Below the pieces are notes generated by a model. The model was not told the origin of the DNA. It was given only the letters and a program-made list of their open reading frames with translations, and searched no databases. DNA of 64,000 nucleotides from Anarhynchus alexandrinus (taxonomy: Eukaryota > Chordata > Aves > Charadriiformes > Charadriidae): positions 160,094 through 224,093 of the forward strand of contig VUYV01000158.1 in the NCBI GenBank assembly GCA_008711295.1. Direction: 5' to 3'. The position numbers were made by a program, and so were the translations under genes. Of this stretch, positions 36,801 to 51,800 are shown piece after piece. Positions within the stretch are counted from its first letter, which is position 1. Each line of letters opens with the position of its first letter.

Positions 36801-39800
36801 TGATGATGTGCCGGGCTTTGAGGGTTGGCATTTGAAGTCTTTTCACTTAGAAGAACTACACACAAAACAAGAACTGAACTTTGACTGTAAGTGCTGGCTC
36901 TCTCGTAACAGAGAAGACAAGGAGCTGGTGAAAGAATTCCCTGCAGTCAATGAGGACCAGAAAACTTTACCAGGTAAAAACAGTGAGAAGATATAAACAA
37001 TGTAAACTAACATCTTGAAAAGAAATCAATGCCACAGATATAATACAGCACTTTGTCTGAATTTGATATCTTCAGTGGCTCTGTTGCAACTGTCTTCATA
37101 TATGCACTGCGAAAATGCTGACCACTTAAGAAATTTTAATTTTCCGGTTAAGTCAGACACTTGGTTTTACAGTTGCTAAATCTTCTATATCATTCTAAGT
37201 GGGTAAAACTAAGCAATACAACCACTTTTTAAGATAAAGCGCATTTTCAAGGCTATGGAAATGATTTGTATTAGGCTTGCTGTTGAATTACTTAGCTTAT
37301 AATAACTTTAGTTCCTAACACAAGTATCAGAAGTGATCCTCATTGTACGAAAAAGTTTTTTATTTGTAGCTCCCTAAGGACTATTTTTTGACATGCTGAG
37401 AGTTTCAGAATATATTCAGAGATGCACTTGGAATGTGAAGACCTACAAAAGTACCACATTTGTTCAGAAAAGTTGGCAGTTACACATGAGATAAAAGTAA
37501 TTAGAGACATGACTGCTTTTCTAAACTAAAGTTCCAGTAGTTCTGCTCCCTGAATACCTCAAACCTATTCACGACCTTAAAAGAAACTATAGCATTGCGT
37601 TAGTTAAATGTTAACTCAGCAGGACTGTGCATTACAATGACATTTGAAAAATTTTGGTTATTCTTTTTGTATGAGTATGAATACATATGCAATATAACGA
37701 TCTTTCTCAGAAGAAAATCGAATCTGAGCATCTAGAAGTGCATTTATACAGGAGCACTATAGAGGCAAAAAGTTTATAGCTCCTGTCATGCACCTTAAAT
37801 TAATAAGTACATTTTGTAAATTTTTATACTTATATGTCATGTCATGCATCCAGATGCCATGCTACATCTCTGCTCTTCTAATTTGTATAAACTTTACTTA
37901 GTATCTTATTCTTTGACCTGTAAGTGTTATTATCTACTACAAAGATAATTCAGTTTCTAACAGTCCCTGAACAAACTCAGATGAGTTCTTATTTTCCAGC
38001 TCTTGCACAGTAAAATAGAATGGGGCAGAATTTCTCTCGATTTCAGTAGCTCTAAACTGCATAAGTCTAAATTGTATAAGTCCAATTTCCTTCGAATTTC
38101 TAAGGAAATTACTGGAAATTCTTCACTGAGCTTAGCATGAAGAGATCCGATTCATAAAGAGTAACTTGGCTATTTCAGTCACTGTGTAGCAGAGGTTTTG
38201 GTAGCTGCAGAAACAAAACCAAGCAGTAGTCTTACTAAATACCCTGTGTTGCTGTTTTCTTTTAAGTACACCTTGTACTTATTCAGCTTTATTTAACCTT
38301 TTTTTTTTCTTTTTGTACAGTCTATAAGTATGTTGTCTCCATACATATTGGTGACTGCTGGGGAGCAGAAACTTTTGCAAATGTTTATATCACTCTCTAT
38401 GGCAGAAGAGGGGACACAGGTGTGAGGAAACTTCATACATCTTTAGCAAAAGGAAGAAAATTTCAAAGGAATAAGGTAATGGCACAAAAATGCTGTCTTA
38501 CATGTGCAGTGGTTAGCACTGCATTAAGTGTCGCTCAATGCCTGCTCAGAATACTTCTTGCTACAGATGGGCAAGAATTTGGAAACAGAATGTATCTTCC
38601 AGATATTTGCAGCGGACCAACGCCGGTGTTATTTCCTTCCTGTACAAGAACAGTCCCACGCGATAATAAGGGTTCCACATGAGCACATAGAAAGCAGATT
38701 ACTGGGGAGAACCTCTGTGATCATGCTTCTTACTTCTTCTGTTCCCAATATACGACAGCACAGGTAGCAAAGAATTAATAATCAGTGATTCAAAATAAGT
38801 TACAGAAATTGCTGAGACTTTTACAATCAATGATGTTTCTGTAACCACAATCCCACATGAAACACTAACTCAGTAAGTTTAGACAAGAGACAAGAGTTCC
38901 ACTTAGAGAAGAGAATGCACAGAAAACCAGTGTTTCTAAGATGACCAATAGCAACAAAATTCTTCTCTTGTGTATTAGACTTTCCTGTAAGAGGTTCACT
39001 CACTGAACACTGAAGTTTGAAAAAGCTCACTACCAAGATGTACTTTGTCAAGGAGAGTCTTAGATTTCTGTGAAATTATTCCCTTAGACAATTACCACAT
39101 TACTTGGTAGGGTAAAAGTGGAATCAGTAACAAACTGAGAGAATTTCTAAACTTCATTTCTGCATATATCTCAGGGCTATGCCTACATACAGAAGATATC
39201 ACTCTACAATACTCTGCAGAAGATAGCACTCTACAATAATTATTTTAATTCACCTTCATGCACAGATTTATTTCCTAAAATGCTTAATTACAAAAGTTAA
39301 TGATTTCTACATAGAATCTGCTGTTGAGTCCTGACTATTGTTAGAAAAAAAATAGCAATATTTTTGTCATAGGAAAGTACTTTTAATATTAGTAGCAGAA
39401 AATCTCAAATATTTTTATTTAAAAAGTAGCAGGGACAACACAAAGCACTTTGGCAAGTGCGACAATTTTAGAGATTGGTTTGCTAAGATCTTAATTGCCC
39501 TGACATCTGGTTTAGTAAGTTCCTACTATTGAATTAATGTTTGATTGGGATGATGGTGTTAATTATAATCCTAGACATTGCTGTTTAAACTCCAGTTGTT
39601 CATAACCTTGTTGACGTTTATCAGCTACTGTCAGGTCCATCTGGCCCTAGGCTGTGCCATATACAGAACACCTGGCTTTCTTTCAAAACAAGCAAGAATT
39701 TAGTGGGACATACAATATCTCTCTTTGCATTTCACATTTTTTCTTATCTTGTTGTTTTTATTGTCCCTATTCTCATCCACTGATGTTTGTGTTTACTTCT

Positions 39801-42800
39801 CTTTTTTCTTACTTTGCCTTCTCCATTCTGCTTCCCTTCCCATCTCGTCTTGTGCTCAAATTGTTCTCCACCTTCATCATAACTTCCTCCCTTCTATTGC
39901 TTACTCTTCTCCATTTGCTGTTTCCACGATTATATTCATTTTGAAAAAAAAAAAACCAACCCAAAAGACAGGCTTTTCTGACTATTGGAGAAGAATTTAT
40001 AAGCTATCTTGGAATGAACACGCTCTTTTTAGATTTCTAACTATTCTTTAGGACTTTTAATCTAGGTTTGTGTGACAAATTTTGGGAACTAGAAATACCC
40101 TGAAAGACAGAAATTTGATTAGAACCAAAATCTCATCATAACTGTTTGACTGTCAGAGGTTGAAGTATATGCATTTTAATTTAATATTAAATGATTAATG
40201 AAATGATCCATATTCTCCAAAAACCAAATTAAGTTGCAATGCATTGTTAATGATGAATGTGGGATTCAATGTAGGTATAATCAGCGTGTGCTTTCTTAGA
40301 TTCAGAGGGGAGATGTTTTGTTACATATTAAAAAAAAAAAGCCACAAATTTTAAATCCTCAGCTGCATCCTGGACTACATTTTCCCTGAATTTCAAGCAA
40401 ACTCAGGTCCAAACTCTGTTTTATTAATTATTTCCTTTTTTTTTGCAGGTGGATTCATTTTTGGTGGAAGCTGTTTCTCTGAATCATTTGCAAAAAGTGG
40501 TCATAGGACATGATGGAGAAGGCTACGGGGCTGGGATGTACCTCAAGATGGTAACAGTCAAGGAATCACAAGACTCGGACAAAGAATGGGTCTTCCCATT
40601 GTGGAACTGGCTTGATACTCATCTGGGATTGTGTGACACTGTTTGTGAGATTGTGACAGTTGGTAAGCTCTTCTGAAAAACTGGCCTGCCTGTTTATATA
40701 CTTTTTTTTTTTTTTTAATTTAGCTACAGCTTTTTCAGATCTCTACAGTATCTTCCTTTTATTGAAAACGTGAATTTTCAGTTTGATCTTACTATTTTAG
40801 CAAAACCACATCTGGTAAGATCAAAGTTAATAAAACTCCATTTTGTGAATGTGCTGTGTGTGGAACACTTGCCTTGCAAATTAAATATAGCATCTTGCAA
40901 TGAACAGTTTAAAGCAGATTAGAGTTTGGGATGTGTGCCTCATGGGGATAAGTAGCTAAAGTTTTATGCACCACTTTTCAGGTAGCTTAGCATCTCATTT
41001 GAAATCCAGATAAAAGTTATTTTAGTGAAATGAGCCTAGTCTTTACCTGTGGTATTATTCCACAGCACAAAGCAACAATTCTGGTATGCTGTTTCTGCTC
41101 ATTTCAAGCCTACTACGCCACAATTTGTGCAAATCTAAACCTGGATGTATTTGGCAGAAGAACACTTGCAGCAGGACCTTTAGGCATTTAGAACTAGTCA
41201 AAAAGATTCCTTCCTTCAATCCTGTGAAAACAATCCCATGTAAAGTAAATGAGCTACAAAAGTTTGTCCAGACGGAGTAAGACAGCTTAAAAATATAAGA
41301 TGCCCTTATATTATAGATATGCAGGTTTTCAGTTGTGTGTTTTTTCTGAGTTGTAGAAAGTACATTTTACTGAGATGTTCCTTTCCATTAAATAATTTTC
41401 ATTTCCCATAGAATTGTTAAAACAGAATGAAAATGAAGGCTAAAAGCAATTAATGAAGAAAAAGAGAAGGAGATAGTACTATTGATCTCCTGAGGATCTC
41501 ACAAATATTTTTATATGTTTATTATAGGTTTACCTGTCAGTCTCGCACTATTACAGCACATATTATATTGCTAGGTATGATTTAGTTACAAGCAGAGTTC
41601 ATTAGTGTTATTCATTTTGCATTAGGTGCCTACATGTAACAGATGGCTGGTGCTTCTAAATGATAAATTGGTTTTAGTAACATTGATTGCTTTTTAAAGA
41701 ACAATTAATTAGACCTCTAAAAGGTGGCTGAATGTTCTCTTAGCAATTACTTCCAAACATGACAAGGAAAATACCTTGGCATCAAGAAAATACCTCTGAA
41801 ACTAAATTTTAAACACAGAAAGAACATTAAACTGTTAAATTCTTGGCAAAAAAATATAATAAATGTATTGATGTGTTATTCTTAGTGAACTGTTGCTATA
41901 GATACAACATAACCTGCAAATAGAGCTTTGTTTGTTTACTGTAAAGGCTACGGTCCTGCTGTATTATGCCATTCTCTCATGCTTTCGTCTTTCGTCTTTC
42001 TCTTTGATTATTTTTAAAGGTAGAAGATTGACTTCTAGTTCTAAACTGCCTGAAATCAACATGAAGTCACCAGGTCTCTGGATAATGGACATCACTGGAT
42101 CTGACTTGAGTAACGAAGAGGATCCAATAAGCCTTTCTTTTATCTTCTACGGCAACCTGAGTCGCAAAAAGTTGCCACTTCAAGTTACAGGAAAAGCAAT
42201 TCAGATCAAAGTACTTCAACCTTTCTCTATTGAAAGAAAAGCCTAAGAATCATGTAGCTGATAACCCACTTAATTCTGAGATAAATTGTTTCTTTAAACT
42301 AAACTGCCAAATTGATTTTTAAGTCCTCTGTGTAGTTTGGCACAGGTCATCATTTTTGTTTGTAGGTAGTAACACTGTCACGTGAACAAAGGTTTTTGAA
42401 TGTGCAGATTCTCCCTATGTCTCACACTGCAAACGCCTAAGTGACCGAATGGGTCCCTTGGTGCATATCACAGTATATACCACACTGCAGGTACTGATTT
42501 ACAGGTTTTGTTGATCTCACAAAAGTAAGTCATTTGTAAACATACAATATGCCATGGGATACTATAGAGCTTTTGAAGCTGATGATGGAGAAGGAAGAAT
42601 CATAAATGAGATGAAACTTACAGAAAGTTCATTTTTCTCTTTCATGTAATATATTCATCCCTGCCACCACATTTCTCTGGGCTAAATGCCTTTTCTTGCA
42701 TGGTTTCTCTCTTTTTTTGCCTGTCATTATCCCTTTCTTTTTCCTCTTGATCAGCTCCATTTTACCCACAAGTTTTCTCCTTTATTCAGTTCTTCTGCCC

Positions 42801-45800
42801 TTCCATCGTTTGTCTTCACTTCCTCCTATTACCCATTAACTGAAATATTAACAAGTGCCTGAGGTCCACTTTCATTGAATTGTAGCCTGCTTTTTCTTCC
42901 AATGCTCTTACTTCCCTCTTGTACCTGTAATTCCTTCCCAGTGCCAATGCTGTTACTCTCATGCTTTTCTGGTTTTGCTCTGCATGAAAGACCAGTTCAG
43001 TAGCATTTGGAACTGACCTGAAGGTAAACACTGCAGACAGCTCATTTGGCTCAAGAGATCCCTAAGCCATGAAGTGATGGAATCTAGGACAATATTAAGG
43101 GAAATGTCCTGTTCTTGTACTGCTTGTTCCATTCGTCTGTTGTCCTTTGTGGGTCTTGAGGAAATGGCTGATCCCTGTGAGAAAAATGGAAGTTTTAACC
43201 TTGATTGTCTCCTCAGCCTTTGTTTTAAGCTTGATTGGTTCCTCAGCCTTTGTTTTAACCTTGATTGGTTCATTCTGAAGCTACAGAAACAAAATGTAAG
43301 GCAGGAGTGAGGGAATAGGGGCAAGTGGGCAGACAGGGAAGTGGGAACTTCACAAGCCGACTTTGTACCAGAGAAATATGTCCATGAAGCCACATCCTGA
43401 AAGATTTTTCTTCAGGGTTGACTGCTGGAACTGTGGAAGCAGGTAGAAAGAGAAAATTAGGAAAAAAGAACAGGTGAAGGGAGCCCTGGCAAAAAGCCCA
43501 AAGAGTGTGTGAAAATATGTTACTTTTCATTTTGGGGTTCATCAGAAAGCAGCCTTGGAGTTGTGAATGAAGAAACTGTCTCCTAGTTCTTCTTCCTACT
43601 AGTCAGGTAAATTGAATTTAATGATTGCACTAAAGAAATAATTGGCTGGTTTTTTATGTTCCTTTTTTCTTTAATGAAAGAGGAACTAAGCAGACTAGCC
43701 TAGGCCATAAACATGATCCAAAATAAGGAGTACCCAGAAGGTTTTCCTAAGTTATTTCCAAGAACGTCTGGTAAATATAAAGAAATAGTATGAAACTGGA
43801 AGTGTACTGCCAGAGGAAAGGCTGAAGTCAGGTCACATGCACTTCTACTAGATGGGCAGTATTTTTAATTAAAGAGTAGGGGAAAGAATATGAGAAGTAG
43901 AGAATAGAAAGTGGAAAAGAGAATTCTGTTTTTCCCCTTCTTTTTCCCTTACAGGGAAAAATAATTGGTTTAAAAACAATAATTATAGTTATCTAAAGCC
44001 TCCCCTACTTTAACTTACTCAAGCAATGGTCACAGAGACGTTGTACTATCCCCAGTAGAACTAGAAGATTTTTTTTCTCAAGCATAAATCCAAGAAAAGT
44101 AAGATTTTAACAGACAGCTTCTATATGAAAACATGATTTAGGGTGAAGATGGAGGATCTCTTGGATGTTTCCTCAAAATCAGATTAATTGTCCTTCAAAT
44201 TTATAGTTAATTGCACCATTTTTATACCACAAATAGTAAGAAATATTTCTAATAGTCTTCAAAATTTTTAGAATTGATTAAAGCTGCTGTGCCTGCAAGT
44301 AGTCTACTGAATCAGTGTAATATATATGAACACTGTGCCTTCTTCTGTGTACAAATTTCAACAGTGACTGCCATCACTTGTTCCCTGATACCAAACCTCA
44401 GGCATTCCATCTCCTCATTCACGTTAGTAAATCAATTTTGTATTGATTAGAAAGGGGAAAAAATAGTAGCAGTTATAAATATGCCCCAATCCTTTAACTA
44501 CTGAAGTTTGTTCAACTGTTGCATACAGCTGTCAACTGCATCTGATCTGGCACGATCAGAATGAGATCCATTCACCGTCTCTATTTTCTCACATAGGATG
44601 AACTGGCAGATATTGGGTCAATATACAAAGTTCAGGTAACTGGCCCACATAGCGAGCTGAAACAGCCATGGCACTTAGATTTACTGCATATGAAGCACAC
44701 AGGCACAAAGGAAGAGATGTATTTAGCTTTTGACTGCTGGTTCAACCCTAATGAAGACAAATGTGTGGAACTGCCAGCTCTCTATGCAGATCAGGAGCCT
44801 TTGCCTGGTAAGCTATGTCCTTTTTTGTTACTGGGGTCAGGATCTGTCACTGGGACACCAGTATATCTCTTTTGGGTCTAAAATACTGTGTGAGGATTTC
44901 CACAAGAATTTGGTATTAAGGAATATGAAGGTTTTACACATGCGTTTATCAAAAAAGAGAGCTGAGAAAACAGAAATCATTGGTATCAGGATGATGACAG
45001 ATGCTGTTACTGCTGACACCAAACACAGGATTTGGATTCTTTCGTGTTAGATGATGTTCCAGTTTTAGCTCTTGATTATTCACTATCTCTTCAAATTAAT
45101 GCTATGTCAGCTGCAGGTGTGTACAAAATACCGTCTACTGTGTGATATTACCTGAATGTTTGTATTCCCTAAGAAATGTCTGTGACCTAGAAACATAGTA
45201 AATTTTTTTAAGAATGAAAGAATTGCAAAGACCCCCTACAAAGCAGAGATAGAATTTTAAAAATGTGTTACAATTAGACAGCAAAGAGATATCCAAGAAT
45301 TTTAATTTCACTAGTGTTTTACTGATGCTGATGAGAAATTTATAGCACAGCAAGCAATATTGCACAAAAATATATACTAAGTTGCTTGTTTCTCTGCTGT
45401 TAGTAACATACGTGGGTTGTATGATGCCAGAGAGATAATAAAGTGATTTCTCCCAACCCCCCAGGAATACTGAGAGAAACAACCAATTCCATACAGATAA
45501 CTTAATCACTAGGTGTTTAAGAACAGGCTTCCCATCTATCCAGCTCATTAGAATAAAGAGGATTGATGGGGATAGTAAAGACCATATATTGAAGCTTTTA
45601 GTGACAGTTAAGAGGTTTATTGCTAGAGGCTATAGTACAAAGAGCACTCTGCTTAAACGGAAATTAATAGAAAAAGATGGAATCGGATCAGGAAAAGAAA
45701 TAAAATATTCCATGTGAACTTTTGCACACTATTCTCTAAGGAGATTTTCCTAAATTTTTCATCCCATTTAAAGTTGAAACGTGAACAAATAAAACACTGA

Positions 45801-48800
45801 AGGCACTGAAGACCTTTGGTTTTGTGTGGGTTTGCATAATTTTAAACAATTAGTAGCCTTGTATTCATTTACTGAAAAAAAATTTTATTATTTTAGGGTT
45901 TTGATCTGTCAGATTCAAAATAACATTGGATGTTGGACGCAATATATGCAGGATGTACACTGCTGAATATAGTAAATCTAGAACTTGTTAAAAAGCTCTA
46001 TTTCCCCAATTTATTTATGAACAATTGGGAAAAATTACAAGTATTGGCAATTATTTTCAGAATTGCTAAATGTTTAACTACATATAAAAACTCCAGAAAT
46101 TAAAACAAACAAAAAAATGTCTAGAATGCACCCCTCAAAGCCTCTATTATGCTAAGAACCAAATGGAGATACTGTCAGACAGCCTCGTCCTGATTTGTAA
46201 AGCAATTCAGTTTCGAGGTATATTATAAAGTTAAGGTGTTTTTCTTGGAAAATTTGTAGGGAAAAGATGTTTATATACTCTTCCTCAAAAATTATTCCAT
46301 ATATGTCTAGTATCCACTAACCTAGGAAGTTTCTTACAAACCGTTTTGTGGAGTCCAGTGATCTACAGCTGGAAGTGTTAGTATCAGTTGTATTCTTTGT
46401 AGCCCCTATACTAATTGAGTCTAAAATTTCTGTCAGCTTCTTACTTGTATTCCAGTTTGATTACTAAAGAAAAAAATACTCATTTTTATGTGTTTGCTCT
46501 CATTATTTTTTTGAAAGAGGCATGCATTTATGGAGATGTTTTTAATGAATGTCTTGATAGAATAAATTCAAATAAAGACAAATGAACAATTTTGAATGAT
46601 ATCGATCATTGCTATCCCCAGACAAAGCAAACCACATGTATATAACTTTATAGGAAGCAAAGTAAATGCTAAAAACTAAGCATCCAAATAAACAGTAACC
46701 TTTATCTGTAATGTCAATTGCCTGGTTGTAATGAAGGCCATACTGATATAATTAATGCTATTCTAAACTAAGTGATTCCATGAGATTTAGCAAGGCAAAA
46801 ATACATATCTATGCTAATTTGGAATCTTGAGGAAAACTGCGATTCCTTTGTTAAAAGCAGTGGCCACTCCCAGTTTTATCCTGCATCTATAAACACATTT
46901 GTTCCATGTTTTTCACCTCTTTCTGTGCTCTAATGTATCCTCTGTCCATGTCACCTGCATATCCCACCTCATCTGGTGGGGCATGAGTATGATTTTTCAT
47001 GCCCAGTAAATCCCATCACATTTATCAGCCATCATTGAATCTATTCTTAGTAATTAAAACCAAGCAAATGGGAAAAAAAGAGCAAAATTTACACATGACT
47101 CTCTGAAATTGCTTTTCCTTCTATCTGTAAAAATAGTTCTTCTTAAAAGTGAGTGCCCAAGTCCAGACTATAGGTAACTCCCCACATAAAATTATATTAA
47201 AAAAACAAAGTCAAATGATTATATTGGGTAATTTCATTAGGTTGTATGGGATTATCTAAAAGCTGAATTCGTATTCTTAATATTAGCTGGTATCATAGAG
47301 GCTAACAATTTTTTTATTTCTGTTTTTTTTTTAGTCTGTCCATCCTAGTGTTTGTGAGCATATTATTTTAGTCTGTCTGTATTATGGGCCAAATTATTTA
47401 TCATGCACCTTTTTGGACTTCGGATTAAAAGACATTGACTACATTTTTTTATGAATTCTGTGCTAATTCTGTGATCATTCCAAGCAGGACGTTGTCCCGG
47501 TGTGTTAATATGCACGTTAAAGTCATCACACACAATAACAATTAACATTTTGGAAATTCTTGCTGTTAGACTCCATATTCCTTGCTGATTTCTAGATAAT
47601 TTCTTGATGACTTTTAGAATGCCATTATTTGTGACTGCAGTTGAAGGCATGCACCAGGAGTTATATAGCAACTAGAACTATTTGAAGCTAGAGTAAGAAC
47701 TTTGCAACATAGAGCTCTCAAAGTAACTATTGAAGATCAGTGTCACCTTCCCTTTACTATAGGATTTTTAACACCACTTGTAAACTGGTGTTAAACTTCT
47801 GGCTGACATTAGGCTCCTGTGACACAAATAAAGGGGTTTTTGTCTGGAGTCTACTAACATCCTACTCCTCCTCCCTCCCCCAGTCAAGTCCGTTAACATA
47901 AGAATTTGAAGGGTTTAGATGCTTAACACCTGTGGTAAGAAACATCTGTATTAACAAAAATATTGATCTTTATTAAAAATCACCCAACTTTATGTTTTTA
48001 TAGTTAATAGCTAAAGTATAACATTTCCACTGCTTTGTTAATCACAATAGATCATTATTGTGATCATATGTACTATGTAGTTGTGTGATCACAATAGATC
48101 ATTATTACGTACTGTGACGTGTTTGAGCACAGAAAAATAGTTGCTCACTACATGATCCCTAACTCTTCCAGATACAATTCAGTCCAGAAGCTCATATTTA
48201 TCAAATAGTTCCTTTTTCATTAAAGTTAATGAAAAGTTTCATGTTATCTTCCAAATGAAAGCAGTTTAGAGATTCTTCAGCTAATGTAGTCTTTTGACTT
48301 ATTAGGCTTATTAGCTCAAGCATGGCACCAAACTAGCATGAACCAGGCTGGCTCAGGCGTGGAGATGGTGAAGTGAATCATGCTGTTCTGCTTATATTTA
48401 CTGACTCAAATTCCTGCTCACTGAGGCATCTTTCTACCACACTCTGTTGTGTAGGTTAGATGAACCCTGTACTTTTGCCTAGGTTAATAAGATCAGATAT
48501 TCAACTAGCATAAACTGATTTGCTCTACTATCTTGAGCATATTAGCTGTGTGGCTATATCCACTGAGGATCTCGTCCTGAACCTTTAATTTCACAGAAAG
48601 GGTGATCTTAATTTTTTGAGACTTCATGTGATAAATTAGCAGGGTTAGGCATCGAATTTAGTTTTCCACATTTTTTGCCATAGAAACAAATGGACGTTTA
48701 AAAAATATCCTTGCCTACTCTATTCTTCTTTGATTCTTAGTTGCCTAACATTCATTTAAAACCAAAACTGTTTCAATGGGGAATTATGACAATAATCTCT

Positions 48801-51800
48801 GGAATATTCATTCCCCATATTGCCTTTTTCTATTTATTTTACTATTTTGTAGAGTAGAATTTTTGCAGAAACCGATGAAAAAAAAGTCCCTGTCAGCTAT
48901 ATCCAACAGCTCTGAAATACAGCACCCTACCCTGCTCCATTTGTATTCTCGTCCCTACCATCTTATCTTTCCATGGAGAAGCTGACAATGTACAGAGGAG
49001 AGCAGTAAAAGAAAAGGTCTTGAGAGCTCCAACAGGAGAAAGAGGAGTTCAATTGATAGTTCATTTCCACCCTGTCAGCTTTTCTTACTGTTTCCCCTCC
49101 TACTGGAAAAATTACCTGCATTGCCTGATTCCATTAGAAAGCTAAAATCTCAATGGTGTGAAAGGCTTAACTATACCTCCAACATTCAGAAAGGATGTGA
49201 TTGTATCATTTAAACTGTTCACCCTTGAAAGGCTATTGGGAGTTCTGTGGGCAAATGTTACTGAATTATCGCAATACATGATATTTGAATACATAGTACA
49301 TACTAAATTCAACAACAACAAAAAAATGCAAATTCAAAGCAACGCCTTCTGTCCTATCTTTAATTCATGTTTTTACCCTTTTTTAACAAGCATTAGGTGA
49401 TCACTTTCAGCTTTGCACTATGTTGGCTTACATCTGAAACAGAGCTTTTATAAATAGGATTGGGAAGAGAAAAAACTGGCAAGGTTGAATAGAACATCTT
49501 ATTTTGGTAGATTTTTGTTGTTGGGATATGTTGCTCATCTGATAGTGAGAATGGTCCCAAACTCACCGTAAGAACTTTTACCCCATTTCCCATCATCTCT
49601 TGTGTTATGTCTGCCTTCGTAGGGGTTACTTTGTATATGTTTATTTCACTTGTATAGTAGAAGTCCTTTCTCTGATGCAAAACCTTTAAAAATTAGTGGG
49701 AAGTATTTGCTGTGACTACAGTAAGCTTTAAATTATGCATCAATAGATTCAGCAGATTCAGCTGAAAACACTGACTGAGCAAAACCATTAAGTATGTTTC
49801 TAACTTTTCGCGTGTATCACCTTTGAATACTACTTGTGTGATTAAAGCTAAGCTCATGATTAAGTATATTAATGATTCTGGACAAAAGCAGTAAAGATAA
49901 TTGTGAGCACTGTGGTTTCTAATCCATCCTACGTGAGTGATCCGACGTGTGGACCAAACTTTCCTGATCTTACTCACACAAGTAGCCTTTTGACTTCAAT
50001 GAATCTGCTTATACGATCAGGGTATACAGGCATGGCAACACTCTAGATGAATAACACAGAGCCTCGCCTTCATATCCTAACTCCTTTAAAAGCAAAAAGC
50101 CATTGGCTAAATGCCAAAGAGTCACCTGGACAGCTCATAGACTTTCAACTGTCTGGATCTCTGGCAAGAGAAAGTCTGTGTCGCTACACGGGCTGCAATG
50201 CAGCTATGTTGTCTTTCACCAGGCAGTACATGTACATGTACATGTACATTCAACTGCCTTGAAGAAAGGGATGAGGGCCCCAGTCTAGGAAAACTCGTGA
50301 TTTACTTCTTATCATCAAACATGAGCGATGCTGTCAATTACAAGTACTTTCCCAGCTCTTGTTTTAAATGGTTAAAAAAAAAATATATATATATATCCCA
50401 GGGGAAGTCCCTGAAGTAAAGTAAATAGTGTTGCAGTGAAATAAAGTTACTTTTCAGAAAACAGGTTTTCTCAGATGTCATCCCCATGTAGTAAAAGATG
50501 AAGAGAAACGAAGACATTTCAGAACTTTATTGCAATGAGCACACCTTTATTAGCGGCCTGATACAGCCCTCATTATTTAATGAATCCTTTTAGATATTAA
50601 TTTTTCAATCAGTATGCAAACCCACTCTTTAGGACCCTTGTTCCAGTGATGTGACCTTTTTATTTTATACATATAAAGAAATAGTTATATAAGATGTCAC
50701 AATATTTGAATTCAGGCCTTTTGTTATAACACTCAATATGAATAGCACCAACTTGTGAAAAGAGCTGTAAGAAAAGCTTAAAAATAAATATCCTTAGAAC
50801 ACTTTTTTTTTTCCGTCCCTGTTTTCCTATCACCTACGCATGAAAATAAATGACAGCCTAAGCTTCTGGGTTCTAACAATCATTCTCAAACCTACCAGAA
50901 ACTTCTTATAATTATATCTTTTTAAAGGATGTACAGTTTGGCTAAATTGGGCCATTTCTATCTTGGAATTTATTTGATTCAAGAAGCAAGCTGCACTAAA
51001 AATATTAGATGTTTCCAAGATCTATACTCAGATATTTGTGTATCCTGTGATGCATTTTAGACTGAAGTATGTATTTCAGACTTGAATAATGTGTATTTCA
51101 GTGCTCTCTGGCTTGTATTGTTAATTGTGAGACTGACAGTGCTTCTTATTTGCTCCTTGATCTCATGCCTGTCTAAAGCACCATTTCCCTTCTTTGCACA
51201 TGTGTTTCCCAGGAAAGCAGATGTTGTTCAGCCAGCCAGGTCCCAGGTAGGGACAAGTGGCAGAGGGAGGCTGGAAGACTTTCTCCAGCACGCAACTGTC
51301 ACATAGTCTAGATGTTGTCTATATCTGCTTTACTGCGTCAGTGACGAAGGCTGTGGGAGTTGGGGCTGAATAGTTTGGAGCAGTCAAAGATAGCTCAGTA
51401 CTTGTAAAACGTTGGAGTTTAAGGGTGCTCCGTCTTGATCAGTCTAGAAGCTCGTGACAAAAAAGTTCAAGAGATAATATATGCATTCTTGAATATATTC
51501 TTGGCATGTGTGCATTGCTTACTACTCACATCCCAAATATGACTTTGCGTTTCACAGTGGATAATATGGTTTCCTCCTTCTGAAAAAATGCTAGAAAGGT
51601 GTGTTTCACAAACCCGTGTTGCTGCAAGATAATAGCTCTTTTTTCTTCAGCCCAAGTGATGATGCTTGTGGTTGGAAGCAGAGGAACATTCAGACCACCT
51701 AAGTTTAGACTCCTTTTAGTGTTTACCTCTAGAATATAAGGGAAGTCATCATAGGTGTTTTCTACAGTGTTTGCCTTTCCCTACTGACTACGTAAGGATC

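Noticed and set aside
39654..40051. Two overlapping + strand frames rich in Phe, Leu and Ser, resembling a membrane protein
   Set aside because: Product of a pyrimidine-rich intron stretch; both frames look hydrophobic, as expected from C/T-rich DNA.
42959..43393. Minus-strand 144-codon frame, Lys/Arg/Gln-rich
   Set aside because: Created by the 30-bp tandem repeat; no other support.
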